A stretch of 64,000 bases of DNA from Streptomyces sp. FIT100 (lineage in GTDB: Bacteria > Actinomycetota > Actinomycetes > Streptomycetales > Streptomycetaceae). Below are positions 24,370 through 32,586 of this stretch, piece after piece. The notes below the pieces were generated by a model. That model had not been told where the DNA came from. It did not search any database and saw nothing but the letters and a program-made list of their open reading frames with translations. Every line of letters starts with the position of its first letter. Positions within the stretch are counted from its first letter, which is position 1. The DNA is taken from positions 6,729,526-6,793,525 of the forward strand of contig NZ_CP075715.1 of NCBI RefSeq assembly GCF_024584805.1. The letters run 5' to 3'. The position numbers and the translations under genes are program-made.

Positions 24370-24743
24370 CCGGCCCCGTCGACCACCCGCTCGTCACCGC
24401 GGTGAAGCCGCTGGTGGATGCCATGGGCGCGCAGATCCTGCTGCCCGAGCAGGCCCGGCCCGACGATGTCGTGCTCACCTGGGAGGGCGAGGACGTGCTC
24501 GCCGTACGGCTCCCGCAGCTCTCCGACTCGCTCGACCACATCCTGGCGGCGATGGAGCGAGGCTACGGAATGCCGCTCTCCGAGCTCGACCGCAAGGTGA
24601 AGCAGTCGGTCGTACGGACCCTGGAGGCCCGCGGCGCCTTCTCCGTTCGGCACGGCGTGGAGACCGTCGCGAGCGCGCTCGGCGTCAGCCGTTTCACCGT
24701 CTACAACTACCTGAACAGGGAAAACGCCGCCAAGGGTGAATGA
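24366..24743 (+). CDS. helix-turn-helix domain protein, unknown role
   Basis: 125 residues. The N-terminal half is a short alpha/beta region (VVLTWEGEDVLAVRLPQLSDSLDHILAAMERGYG); the C-terminal half has a helix-turn-helix (ARGAFSVRHGVETVASALGV, then SRFTVYNYLNRE) of the kind found at the end of PucR-like or Fis-like regulators. It overlaps the preceding small gene by four bases and lies 147 bases before uraD. It may be an accessory regulator of purine use; nothing in the sequence proves it. Confidence 0.6.
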   Translation: MTGPVDHPLVTAVKPLVDAMGAQILLPEQARPDDVVLTWEGEDVLAVRLPQLSDSLDHILAAMERGYGMPLSELDRKVKQSVVRTLEARGAFSVRHGVETVASALGVSRFTVYNYLNRENAAKGE

Positions 24744-24808
24744 GCTGCCACTCTCCGTGCGAAGCCGCCGTCCGGATGTCGGGACGGCGGCTTCCGCGTC
24801 AACGAAGT

Positions 24809-24850
24809 TTCAACAAAGTGTTGACGAGGTGTCGGGGTTAGGCGTTAGCT
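24809..24850 (+). promoter_or_regulatory. uraD-hiuH-uricase promoter with AllR-type operator
   Basis: Operator TTCAACAAAGTGTTGAC (24809-24825) overlaps a -35 TTGACG (24821-24826). A -10 candidate TTAGCT lies 18 bases on (24845-24850; TAGCTA with 19). The expected transcript starts about 33 bases before the uraD GTG. Layout is the same as at the catalase promoter. Confidence 0.6.
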
Positions 24851-24889
24851 ATCCGCAGCCCGTCCAGCAACAAGGCCACGGAGGCTCCC

Positions 24890-25405
24890 GTGACTTCGAG
24901 TTCTTCGACACCGGGCCTCGCCCGGTTCAACGCCCTGGAGGAGCACGCGGCCGCCGCCGCCCTCCACGAGGCGTGTGCCAGCTCGGCATGGGGGAGCAAA
25001 CTGCTCGCCCAGCGCCCGTACGCCACCGCGGAAGCCCTCTTCGCCGCCAGTGACGCCGCCATGGCCGAGCTGACCGCCGGCGATCTGGCCGAGGCGATGG
25101 CGGGCCACCCGCCGATCGGCCGGCCGAAGTCCGGGGACCCGACCTCCGCCCGCGAGCAGAGCGGCATGGCCGGTGCCACCGACGCGCTCAAGGCCGAGAT
25201 GCTGGAGCTCAACCTGGCCTACCAGGAGAGGTTCGGGCACGTCTTCCTGATCTGCGCCACCGGCAGGACCGGCGAGCAGATGCGGGACGCCGTCCGCGAG
25301 CGCATCGGCAACACGCCCGAGCGGGAGCGCGAGATCGTCCGCACCGAACTGGGCAAGATCAACCGTATCCGGCTGAGCCGACTGCTCGAAGAGGAAACCG
25401 CATGA
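24890..25405 (+). CDS. uraD: OHCU decarboxylase
   Basis: 171 residues. Decarboxylates 2-oxo-4-hydroxy-4-carboxy-5-ureidoimidazoline to S-allantoin, the third step of urate breakdown. The all-helical fold shows the catalytic His in AGHPPIGRP (family: H-P), the E-Q-S-G motif and the C-terminal RTELGKINRIRLSRLL helix. GTG start at 24890 preceded by GGAGG. First gene of a three-gene operon; its stop overlaps the hiuH start (ATGA). Confidence 0.9.
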   Translation: MTSSSSTPGLARFNALEEHAAAAALHEACASSAWGSKLLAQRPYATAEALFAASDAAMAELTAGDLAEAMAGHPPIGRPKSGDPTSAREQSGMAGATDALKAEMLELNLAYQERFGHVFLICATGRTGEQMRDAVRERIGNTPEREREIVRTELGKINRIRLSRLLEEETA

Positions 25406-25803
25406 GCACCGACACCACCGCCTCCGTGTCCACCCACATCCTGGACACCAGCATCGGCCGCCCCGCCGGGGGCGTCGCCGTCTCCCTGTCGGCCCGCGGC
25501 GGGTCCGGCGCGCAGTGGGCGGTGCTCGGCGGATCCGCGACCGATGCGGACGGGCGCTGCAAGGACCTGCCGGCACTGCCGGAGGGAACGACCCACGTAC
25601 GTCTCGACTTCGCGACCGAGGCGTACTTCACCGCAGACAAGCAAGCCGATGCGCAGCAGGACGCCCCCGCGAATCGGGACAGCGGTGCGGCCGGAGCGTT
25701 CTTCCCGGAGGTGGCGATCACATTCGCCGTCGTACCGGGGGAGCACTACCACGTACCGCTGCTGCTCAACCCGTTCGGCTACTCCGTTTACCGAGGGAGC
25801 TAG
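25402..25803 (+). CDS. hiuH: 5-hydroxyisourate hydrolase (transthyretin-like)
   Basis: 133 residues. Hydrolyses 5-hydroxyisourate made by uricase. Family landmarks: STHILDTSIGRPA near the N-terminus, HVRLDFATEAYF in the middle and the diagnostic C-terminus HYHVPLLLNPFGYSVYRGS. An insert of about 15 residues (KQADAQQDAPANRDSGAAG) is slightly longer than usual. It overlaps uraD by four bases and lies six bases before the uricase gene. Confidence 0.92.
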   Translation: MSTDTTASVSTHILDTSIGRPAGGVAVSLSARGGSGAQWAVLGGSATDADGRCKDLPALPEGTTHVRLDFATEAYFTADKQADAQQDAPANRDSGAAGAFFPEVAITFAVVPGEHYHVPLLLNPFGYSVYRGS

Positions 25804-25809
25804 CAGAAG

Positions 25810-26733
25810 ATGCCCACGATTCTGGGACAGAACCAGTACGGCAAGGCCGAGAACCGAGTCGTCAAGATCACGCGGGACGGCGCCACCCACCACATCAAGG
25901 ACCTCAATGTGTCGGTGTCGCTGAGCGGCGACATGGAAGAGGTCCACTACTCGGGCTCCAACGCGAACGTCCTGCCGACGGACACCACCAAGAACACGGT
26001 GTACGCCTTCGCCAAGGAGTACGGCATCGAGTCCGCCGAGCAGTTCGGCATCCACCTCGCCCGTCACTTCGTGACCTCCCAGGAGCCGATCCACCAGGCG
26101 CGCATCCGTATCGAGGAGTACACCTGGGAGCGCATCGAGACCTCCGACGCCAACTCCCGCTTCATCGGCGCGGACGAGGTCAAGCACTCCTTCGTCCGCA
26201 AGGGCCAGGAGACCCGGGTCACCCAGATCACCTACGACGGTGAGCGGTGGGAGGTCATCTCCGGACTCAAGGACCTGATCGTGATGAACTCGACCAACTC
26301 CGAGTTCTGGGGCTACGTCAAGGACAGGTACACGACCCTCCAGGAGGCGTACGACCGCATCCTGGCCACCCAGGTCTCCGGCCGCTGGCGGTTCAACTGG
26401 ACCGACGACGAGCAGCGGATGCCGAACTGGGAGAAGTCCTACGCGCAGGTCAGGAAGCACATGCTGCAGGCCTTCGCGGAGACCTACTCGCTCTCGCTCC
26501 AGCAGACGCTGTACCAGATGGGCTCGCGCATCATCAACAACCGGTCGGAGATCGACGAGGTCCGCTTCTCCCTCCCGAACAAGCACCACTTCCTCGTCGA
26601 CCTGGAGCCCTTCGGGCTCAAGAACGACAACGAGGTCTACTTCGCGGCCGATCGGCCCTACGGCCTGATCGAGGCCACGATCCTGCGGGACGGCGTCGAA
26701 CCGCGCATCCCGGTCGACATGACCAACCTCTGA
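25810..26733 (+). CDS. urate oxidase (uricase)
   Basis: 307 residues, two T-fold repeats. Cofactor-free oxidase converting urate and O2 to 5-hydroxyisourate and H2O2. Visible features: NQYGKAENRVVKITRDG at the start (catalytic Lys), LPTDTTKNTVYAFAKE (Thr/Asp of the active site), the conserved NSTNSEFWGYVKDRYTTL and the late KHHFLVDLEPFGLKNDNEV. Full family length. Ends the uraD-hiuH operon and is followed by a strong hairpin terminator. Confidence 0.95.
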   Translation: MPTILGQNQYGKAENRVVKITRDGATHHIKDLNVSVSLSGDMEEVHYSGSNANVLPTDTTKNTVYAFAKEYGIESAEQFGIHLARHFVTSQEPIHQARIRIEEYTWERIETSDANSRFIGADEVKHSFVRKGQETRVTQITYDGERWEVISGLKDLIVMNSTNSEFWGYVKDRYTTLQEAYDRILATQVSGRWRFNWTDDEQRMPNWEKSYAQVRKHMLQAFAETYSLSLQQTLYQMGSRIINNRSEIDEVRFSLPNKHHFLVDLEPFGLKNDNEVYFAADRPYGLIEATILRDGVEPRIPVDMTNL

Positions 26734-26749
26734 CACGGGACCGGCCCAC

Positions 26750-26789
26750 GGCCCCGCCCCATCGCGCCCGCCCCGACCGGGGCGGGGCC
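26750..26789 (+). terminator. terminator of the uricase operon
   Basis: Perfect 11-bp inverted repeat GGCCCCGCCCC / GGGGCGGGGCC, 18-base loop, 16 bases after the uricase stop. Confidence 0.75.
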
Positions 26790-26809
26790 GTACCGGACCG
26801 GAGGGAACG

Positions 26810-26953
26810 GTGGTTTTCTTGACACGTGTACGCAGCCGCCCGAAGCGCCTGTCGCGCGAGCACCTGTTCCTCCCCGCCCTCCCCACCACCTTCGGCACCC
26901 ACAGCCGCCGCGGCACCCGCGGTCGCGCCGCTGTGGCACTCAAATCCTTCTAG
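26810..26953 (+). CDS. possible small protein of 47 residues
   Basis: Short open frame in the 304-base gap between uricase and the deaminase. GTG start at 26810 with GGAGGG four bases before it; TAG at 26951-26953. The product (starts VVFLTRVRSRPKRL, ends RAAVALKSF) is very basic, with nine or more Arg and no acidic cluster. Most third codon positions are G or C, as in real genes here. No family recognised. It could instead be untranslated leader of the deaminase gene. Confidence 0.35.
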   Translation: MVFLTRVRSRPKRLSREHLFLPALPTTFGTHSRRGTRGRAAVALKSF

Positions 26954-27037
26954 GGCCCTGCCGTGCCCTCCCCCGGGACGTCGACATCCGCCTCCCGAGG
27001 GAATCCCCAGCCCCTGAACGACAAAGGACGCACCGCC

Positions 27038-28429
27038 ATGGCAGCACCGGCAGCAGCCCCGCGCATCGTCATCGAGAACTGTGCGATCGCGACCGTGGAC
27101 GCCACGGACACCGAGTACGCATCCGGTCATGTCGTCGTCGCCGGCAACCGGATCGAGTCCGTCGGCGCGGGCAAGGCCCCCGAGAACCTGGAGAACGTGG
27201 TCCGCCGCATCGACGGCACCGGCCACCTGGCCACCCCGGGCCTGGTCAACACGCACCACCACTTCTACCAGTGGATCACCCGCGGTCTCGCCACCGACCA
27301 CAACCTCTTCGACTGGCTGGTCGCGCTCTACCCGACCTGGGCCCGCATCGACGAGACGATGGCGTACTCCGCCGCCCAGGGCTCGCTCGCCATGATGGCC
27401 CGCGGCGGCGTCACCACCGCGATGGACCACCACTACGTCTACCCGAAGGGCTCCGGCGACCTCTCCGGCGCGATCATCCGCGCCGCCGCCGAGATGGGTG
27501 TCCGCTTCACCCTCGCCCGCGGCTCCATGGACCGCAGCGAGAAGGACGGCGGACTGCCGCCGGACTTCGCCGTCGAGACCCTCGAAGGCGCCCTCGCCGC
27601 CACCGAGGAGACCATCGACAAGCACCACGACGCCTCCTTCGACGCGATGACCCAGATCGCCGTCGCCCCCTGCTCCCCCTTCTCCGTCTCCACCGACCTG
27701 CTGAAGCAGGGCGCCCAGCTCGCCCGCCGCAAGGGCGTACGGCTGCACACCCACGGCAGCGAGACCGTGGAGGAGGAGAAGTTCTGCCACGAGCTGTTCG
27801 GCATGGGCCCGACCGCCTACTTCGAGTCGACCGGATGGCTCGGCGAGGACGTGTGGATGGCCCACTGCGTCCACATGAACGACTCCGACATCGAGGCGTT
27901 CGCCCGGACGCGGACCGGCGTCGCCCACTGCCCGTCGTCCAACGCCCGCCTCGCCGCGGGCATCGCCCGCGTCCCCGACATGCTCGCCGCAGGCGTGCCG
28001 GTCGGCCTCGGCGTCGACGGCACCGCGTCCAACGAGTCGGGCGAGCTCCACACCGAGCTGCGCAACGCCCTGCTGATCAACCGGCTCAACCCGGCCCACC
28101 GCGAGGCCGCACTCAACGCCCGCCAGGCACTGCGCCTCGGCACCTACGGCGGTGCCCAAGTGCTGGGCCGCGCCGGGCAGATCGGTTCGCTGGAGCCCGG
28201 CAAGCTCGCCGACCTGGTGCTCTGGAAGCTGGACACCCTGGCCCACGCCTCCATCGCCGACCCGGTGACCGCCCTCGTCCTCGGCGCGGCGGCCCCGGTC
28301 ACGCTCTCCCTCGTCAACGGCAAACCGGTCGTCGAGAACAGCCGGCTGCTCCACGCCGACGAGGACGCCATCGCCCGCTCGACGCGGGACGAGGCCCAGC
28401 GCCTCGCGCGGATCGCCGCGCAGGGCTGA
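27038..28429 (+). CDS. 8-oxoguanine deaminase / guanine deaminase-type amidohydrolase
   Basis: 463-residue metal-dependent deaminase of the TrzA/AtzA branch. Metal ligands: NTHHHFYQW (two His), the HTHGSE strand, MAHCVHMN and GLGVDGTASNES with the catalytic Asp. The sequence style (RGLATDHNLFDWLVALYPTWARI) is that of 8-oxoguanine deaminase. It turns guanine-type bases into xanthine/urate-type bases, feeding the neighbouring uricase. Start ATG 27038 after AAAGGA; the longer frame upstream is non-coding. Followed by a 16-bp hairpin and then the purine permease gene. Confidence 0.85.
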   Translation: MAAPAAAPRIVIENCAIATVDATDTEYASGHVVVAGNRIESVGAGKAPENLENVVRRIDGTGHLATPGLVNTHHHFYQWITRGLATDHNLFDWLVALYPTWARIDETMAYSAAQGSLAMMARGGVTTAMDHHYVYPKGSGDLSGAIIRAAAEMGVRFTLARGSMDRSEKDGGLPPDFAVETLEGALAATEETIDKHHDASFDAMTQIAVAPCSPFSVSTDLLKQGAQLARRKGVRLHTHGSETVEEEKFCHELFGMGPTAYFESTGWLGEDVWMAHCVHMNDSDIEAFARTRTGVAHCPSSNARLAAGIARVPDMLAAGVPVGLGVDGTASNESGELHTELRNALLINRLNPAHREAALNARQALRLGTYGGAQVLGRAGQIGSLEPGKLADLVLWKLDTLAHASIADPVTALVLGAAAPVTLSLVNGKPVVENSRLLHADEDAIARSTRDEAQRLARIAAQG

Positions 28430-28506
28430 CCCCCCGGAACTCCGGTCGAGGGGGACGGCCCTCGGCCGGCGGCCGTGAACCCGAGCGGGGTCCACGGCAG
28501 CCGTCA

Positions 28507-28543
28507 CCGGGGGGTGCGTACGCCACACGTACGCACCCCCCGG
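28507..28543 (+). terminator. strong hairpin after the deaminase gene
   Basis: Perfect 16-bp inverted repeat CCGGGGGGTGCGTACG / CGTACGCACCCCCCGG with a 5-base loop. It separates the deaminase from the permease, so the latter probably has its own promoter in the next 95 bases. Confidence 0.85.
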
Positions 28544-28638
28544 GGATGGTGACACGCATCCACTGGGCGCACATCACTCGCACCACCTCCCTGACACCCA
28601 CGTCACCCCCGACGTGTTAACCGACCGGAGGAACTGCC

Positions 28639-30183
28639 GTGGCAGCCAAGCCGACGACCCACAACGACCTCGATGCCGCGCCCGAGAACGACCGTGACGA
28701 GGCCGACCCGAAACCTTCCGTCGACCGGGAGCATCCGGTCGACCCGATACACCCGGTCGACCCGAAGAACCCGGTCGGCTCGAAGAACCCGGTCGACCCG
28801 AAGAACCCGGTAGAGCCGAAGAACCCGGTCGGCTCGAAGCACCCCGTCGACGAGACGCTCCCACCCCTGCGGACGGTCACCAGCGGCCTCCAGCACGTGG
28901 CCGCCATGTACGCCGGCGTCGTCGCCCCGCCGATGATCGTGGGGCCCGCGGTCGGCCTCGGAGCCAGGGACACCGCGTTCCTGATGGGCGCCAGCCTCTT
29001 CACCGCGGGCATCGCCACCCTGCTCCAGACACTGGGCTTCTGGCGGGTCGGGGCACGCCTCCCCTTCGTCAACGGCGTCTCCTTCGCCGGAGTGACGCCC
29101 ATGATCGCCATCGGCAAGGACCGGGGCTACGACGGCATCGCCGTCATCTTCGGAGCGATCATCGTCGCCAGCCTGCTGGGCTTCCTGGTCACCCCGTACT
29201 TCTGCAAACTCGTGCGGTTCTTCCCGCCCGTCGTCACCGGCACCGTCATCACGCTCATCGGCGTCTCGCTGCTCCCGGTGGCCTTCACCTGGTCACAGGG
29301 CGGCAACTCGGGGGCCGCCGACTACGGTTCGGCGAAGAACATCGGCATGGCCGCTCTCACCTTCGCCATCGTGCTGGCGCTGCGCAAACTGCTCCGCGGC
29401 TTCCTCCAGCAGATCGCCATCCTGCTCGGCCTCGTCGCCGGCACCCTCATCGCGATCCCGCTCGGCATGGCGAACTTCGACGCCGTCAAGGACGCGGACC
29501 TCATGGGCTTCCCCGCTCCGTTCCACTTCGGCGCCCCGCAGTTCGAGATCGCCGCGATCATCTCCATGTGCATCGTGATGCTCGTCTGCATGACCGAGTC
29601 CACGGCCGACATGCTCGCCCTCGGCAGGATCGTCGACCGGCCCGCCGACGAGCGGACCATCGAGGGCGGACTGCGCGCCGACACCCTCGGCAGCGCCGTC
29701 AGCCCGCTCTTCAACGGCTTCATGTGCAGCGCCTTCGCCCAGAACATCGGCCTCGTCGCCATGACCAAGGTGCGCAGCCGCTACGTCGTCGCGGCCGGCG
29801 GCGGCATCCTCATCCTGCTCGGCCTCTGCCCGGTCGCCGCCTCCGTCATCGCGCTCGTCCCGCTGCCGGTGCTCGGCGGCGCGGGCATCGTCCTCTTCGG
29901 CTCGGTCGCCGCGAGCGGCATCCAGACACTGGCCACCGCCGCACTGGAGAAGGGGGAGAACGCGCTGATCGTGGCGGCCGCCCTCGGGGTCGGACTGATC
30001 CCGATCGCGGCGCCGGAGTTCTACCACGCCTTTCCGAAGGAGCTTCTGGTGGTGCTCGACTCGGGCATCTCCACGGGATGTGTGGTGGCGATCGTGCTCA
30101 ACCTCGCCTTCAACCACCTGGGGAGGAAGCGGAGCCCCGACGCCGTCACACCTCCGGCTCCGGCTCCGGCTCCCACCGCATGA
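28639..30183 (+). CDS. NCS2 family xanthine/urate permease
   Basis: 514-residue purine:cation symporter with about 14 membrane spans. Family landmarks: LQHVAAMYAGVVAPPMIVG in the first span, the MCMTESTADMLALGRIV substrate helix, and FMCSAFAQNIGLVAMTKVRSR. Start GTG after GGAGG. The first 75 residues form an unusual hydrophilic tail with six tandem VDPKNP-like hexapeptides (residues 34-69) not expected in this family. Position beside the deaminase and uricase suggests import of xanthine, urate or guanine. Its 3' end overlaps the convergent exonuclease gene by 38 bases. Confidence 0.9.
   Translation: MAAKPTTHNDLDAAPENDRDEADPKPSVDREHPVDPIHPVDPKNPVGSKNPVDPKNPVEPKNPVGSKHPVDETLPPLRTVTSGLQHVAAMYAGVVAPPMIVGPAVGLGARDTAFLMGASLFTAGIATLLQTLGFWRVGARLPFVNGVSFAGVTPMIAIGKDRGYDGIAVIFGAIIVASLLGFLVTPYFCKLVRFFPPVVTGTVITLIGVSLLPVAFTWSQGGNSGAADYGSAKNIGMAALTFAIVLALRKLLRGFLQQIAILLGLVAGTLIAIPLGMANFDAVKDADLMGFPAPFHFGAPQFEIAAIISMCIVMLVCMTESTADMLALGRIVDRPADERTIEGGLRADTLGSAVSPLFNGFMCSAFAQNIGLVAMTKVRSRYVVAAGGGILILLGLCPVAASVIALVPLPVLGGAGIVLFGSVAASGIQTLATAALEKGENALIVAAALGVGLIPIAAPEFYHAFPKELLVVLDSGISTGCVVAIVLNLAFNHLGRKRSPDAVTPPAPAPAPTA
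28738..28845 (+). repeat. 18-bp in-frame tandem repeat, six units
   Basis: Units at 28738, 28756, 28774, 28792, 28810 and 28828, consensus GTCGACCCGAAGAACCCG, encoding VDPKNP, VGSKNP and similar in the permease N-terminal tail. In-frame units imply expansion by slippage or unequal crossover. Confidence 0.9.
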
Positions 30184-30769
30184 GGTTGCCGAACAGCTCC
30201 GCCTGCTCGATCGCGTCGTCCAGCGCGTGATGGGTGTGCCGTCGCCGGGACAGCAGCTCACGCGGCATCGTTCCCTTGGCGACGGCCCTCAGCGGAAGGC
30301 GCGCCTTCGTCGCGTACAGCGTCTTCATGTCGAGGCAGCCCGAGTGCCCGAACGGGCTCTCACCGGTGAACCGGATCAGATACCAGTAGAGGAAGGTCCA
30401 GTCGTACGAGGCCGGATAGCCGCACATCACCGGCTGCGCGCCGGCCTCGGCCGCCTCGTCCCGTACCCACGCCGCGAACTCGGCCATCGCGGCGGCCGGT
30501 TCGCTGCCGTCGCGGACCAGATGCGCACGGTCGAGGCCGCTCACCGCGAGCGCCTCCGGCACGAACTCCTCGCTGATGGGGCGCAGCTCGCGGTAGAAGG
30601 TGCGGGCCGCGGGGTCCCCGGCCGGCACGAACCCCTGCGCGTCCTGCCGCCCCGCCACCGCCGCGCCGAGGCTGAGCATCGAGTACGGGCCCGGGATCGG
30701 CCCGTCGGCCTCGATGTCGACGGAGACGTAGAGGCTGGGTTTCACACGGTGTGGTGGACGCGAGGACAT
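30146..30769 (-). CDS. 3'-5' exonuclease (RNase T/DnaQ-like)
   Basis: 207 residues with a DEDD exonuclease layout: VSVDIEADG (Exo I Asp-Glu), YPASYDWTFLYWYL (Exo II Asp) and HTHHALDDAIEQAELF (Exo III His and Asp). Such proteins trim single-stranded DNA or RNA ends. The start is placed at ATG 30769; the longer frame adds 12 residues without support. Only a weak AGG precedes it. Convergent with and overlapping the purine permease. Confidence 0.8.
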   Translation of the reverse strand: MSSRPPHRVKPSLYVSVDIEADGPIPGPYSMLSLGAAVAGRQDAQGFVPAGDPAARTFYRELRPISEEFVPEALAVSGLDRAHLVRDGSEPAAAMAEFAAWVRDEAAEAGAQPVMCGYPASYDWTFLYWYLIRFTGESPFGHSGCLDMKTLYATKARLPLRAVAKGTMPRELLSRRRHTHHALDDAIEQAELFGNLMRWEPEPEPEV

Positions 30770-30927
30770 GCGTGCAGCCTGCCAGGCCGGCGCCATCCGG
30801 AGCACCGGCTTTTCGCGCGGCGACGCGGAGCGGGCGTCGCCGGGCGGCGCTGGGTGTCACCGGGCGTCACCCGGGCGGACCGCGGTCGGCTGCGGACCGC
30901 CCCGGAGGGCGGAAGACTCGCTGCGTC

Positions 30928-32586
30928 ATGGGCACTCTCGGAGAACTGACGGCACGGCAGCGCGCGGCCATGGTCGCCACCGTGACCGCCGGCGCCCTGC
31001 TGTTCTCCAGCCTCACCGGCCTGATCGTCGCGCTTCCCGCGATCCAGCGCGACTTCGGCATCGACAGCTCCACACTGCACTGGGTGATCGTGGCCGCACT
31101 GCTGCCGCTGTGCTCCGTGGCCGTCGTGAGCGGCCGGCTGGGTGATGTCGCCGGGCGGCGGCGGGTGTTCCTGCTGGGCATGGTCTGCTACGGGGTGGGG
31201 TCGGCGCTGTGTGCGCTCGCCCCGGACGGGGTCTTCCTGGTGGCGGCCCGCGCCGTACAGGGCCTCGGCGTCGCGCTGGCCGTGCCGCTGGCCTTGGCGA
31301 ACCTGACGGCCGCGCTCCCCGAGGAGCGGCGCGGCTGGGCGATCGGCGTGCAGACCGCGGCCACCACCTTCTTCGGCATCGTGGTGCCGTTCGCGGTCGC
31401 AGTGCTGGTGGAGTTCGCGAGCTGGCGGTGGGCCTTCGCGGCCAACGCCCTGGCTGCCGTGGGGGTCGTCGTCCTGGCAGTGCGCCATCTCGACGAGACC
31501 CGGGGACCGGCCGGGGCGTCGATGGACGTCAAGGGCGCCGTCCTCATCGGCTGCGGGCTCACGCTCGTCGTCTTCGCCTGCGAGCGGGCGACGGACTGGG
31601 GCTTCGCGGCGCCGCGGACCCTGCTTCCGATGGCCACGGGGCTCGCCCTGCTCACCGCTTTCGTACGGGTGGAGCTCAGGGCCCCGGATCCGCTGCTCGA
31701 CCTGCGGCCACTGCGCAGCCCCGCCGCGTCAGGACCGATGGGCGCCCTCGCCCTGGTCCAGTGCGCCGCGCTCGTCCTCTCCGTACAACTGGCGCTGTAT
31801 CTGCAGCACGTGCTCGACCTGGACGCGCTGCGTACGGGCCTGCTGCTCATGGTCACGTGCCTGGGCACCGTCGTGCTCTCGCCCTTCGTCGGGCGGCTGA
31901 CCGACCGCGGTCACGGGGGCCGGCTGGTCCTCGGCGGACTGGCGCTGCTGGGCGCCTGCCTGATCTGGCTCACGTACGGCGTGGCGCACCGGCACGGCGC
32001 GCTGCTCGTCCCCGCCCTGCTGGCCGTCGGCTTCGCGCCGCCGCTCGTCTACACCCCGGCGACGACGCTCCTCCTGTCCGCCGTGCCCGGCACCGCGCGG
32101 GGAGTGGCGGCGAGCCTGTCGGTCCAGAGCCGGCAGATCGGCGGGACGCTGGGCCTTGCCCTGATGAACCTGCTCTTCACGACGGTCGAGTGGAGGGAGC
32201 GCAACGGACTGCTGGAGGAGTCGGACGCCCCCCTCACGGCGGAGGAGCAGAGCGCCCTCGACGACGCGCTGTCGCAGGAGCACGAGCGGGACGAGGTGCT
32301 CGCCCGGCTGCCCGAAACGTCACGGGGCCGGGTCGGCGACGCTGCGGACGACGCCTTCGTCACGGCGCTCTCGGTCGGCTTCCTGGTCCTGGGCGGCCTG
32401 CTCCTCCTCGCGGCGCTGACCGCGGCTGCGGTCCGGCTCAGCCGGTCCGGGGGCGGGGTCCGGGCTCGCGGCCACCGGCCGTTTCGGCGGCCTCCTCGCC
32501 CTTCCAGGCGAGCGGACCGCGCCAGCCGTAGCGGAGCGCCAGCAGCCGCAGGGCGAAGGCGGCCAGCATGGCCGCGCCGCTGCTGA
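30928..32586 (+). CDS. MFS transporter, DHA2 (QacA/EmrB-like) type
   Basis: 552-residue proton-coupled exporter with about 14 hydrophobic spans. Motif A is visible in GRLGDVAGRRRVFLLG, and VIVALPAIQRDF in span 1 is typical of the DHA2 drug-efflux group. Start ATG 30928 (GGAGGG and GGAAG upstream). The last span ends near residue 510; after that an Arg/Pro-rich tail of about 40 residues runs into the opposite-strand channel gene, overlapping it by 149 bases. Substrate unknown. Confidence 0.88.
   Translation: MGTLGELTARQRAAMVATVTAGALLFSSLTGLIVALPAIQRDFGIDSSTLHWVIVAALLPLCSVAVVSGRLGDVAGRRRVFLLGMVCYGVGSALCALAPDGVFLVAARAVQGLGVALAVPLALANLTAALPEERRGWAIGVQTAATTFFGIVVPFAVAVLVEFASWRWAFAANALAAVGVVVLAVRHLDETRGPAGASMDVKGAVLIGCGLTLVVFACERATDWGFAAPRTLLPMATGLALLTAFVRVELRAPDPLLDLRPLRSPAASGPMGALALVQCAALVLSVQLALYLQHVLDLDALRTGLLLMVTCLGTVVLSPFVGRLTDRGHGGRLVLGGLALLGACLIWLTYGVAHRHGALLVPALLAVGFAPPLVYTPATTLLLSAVPGTARGVAASLSVQSRQIGGTLGLALMNLLFTTVEWRERNGLLEESDAPLTAEEQSALDDALSQEHERDEVLARLPETSRGRVGDAADDAFVTALSVGFLVLGGLLLLAALTAAAVRLSRSGGGVRARGHRPFRRPPRPSRRADRASRSGAPAAAGRRRPAWPRRC

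Noticed and set aside
26819..26847. TTGACA at 26819 as a promoter for the deaminase gene
   Set aside because: No -10 like sequence at 16-19 bases, and the TTGACA falls within the small open frame with coding bias.
28603..29117. Minus-strand frame rich in TGFFGSTG-type repeats
   Set aside because: It is the reverse reading of the 18-bp repeat in the purine permease and has no start signal.
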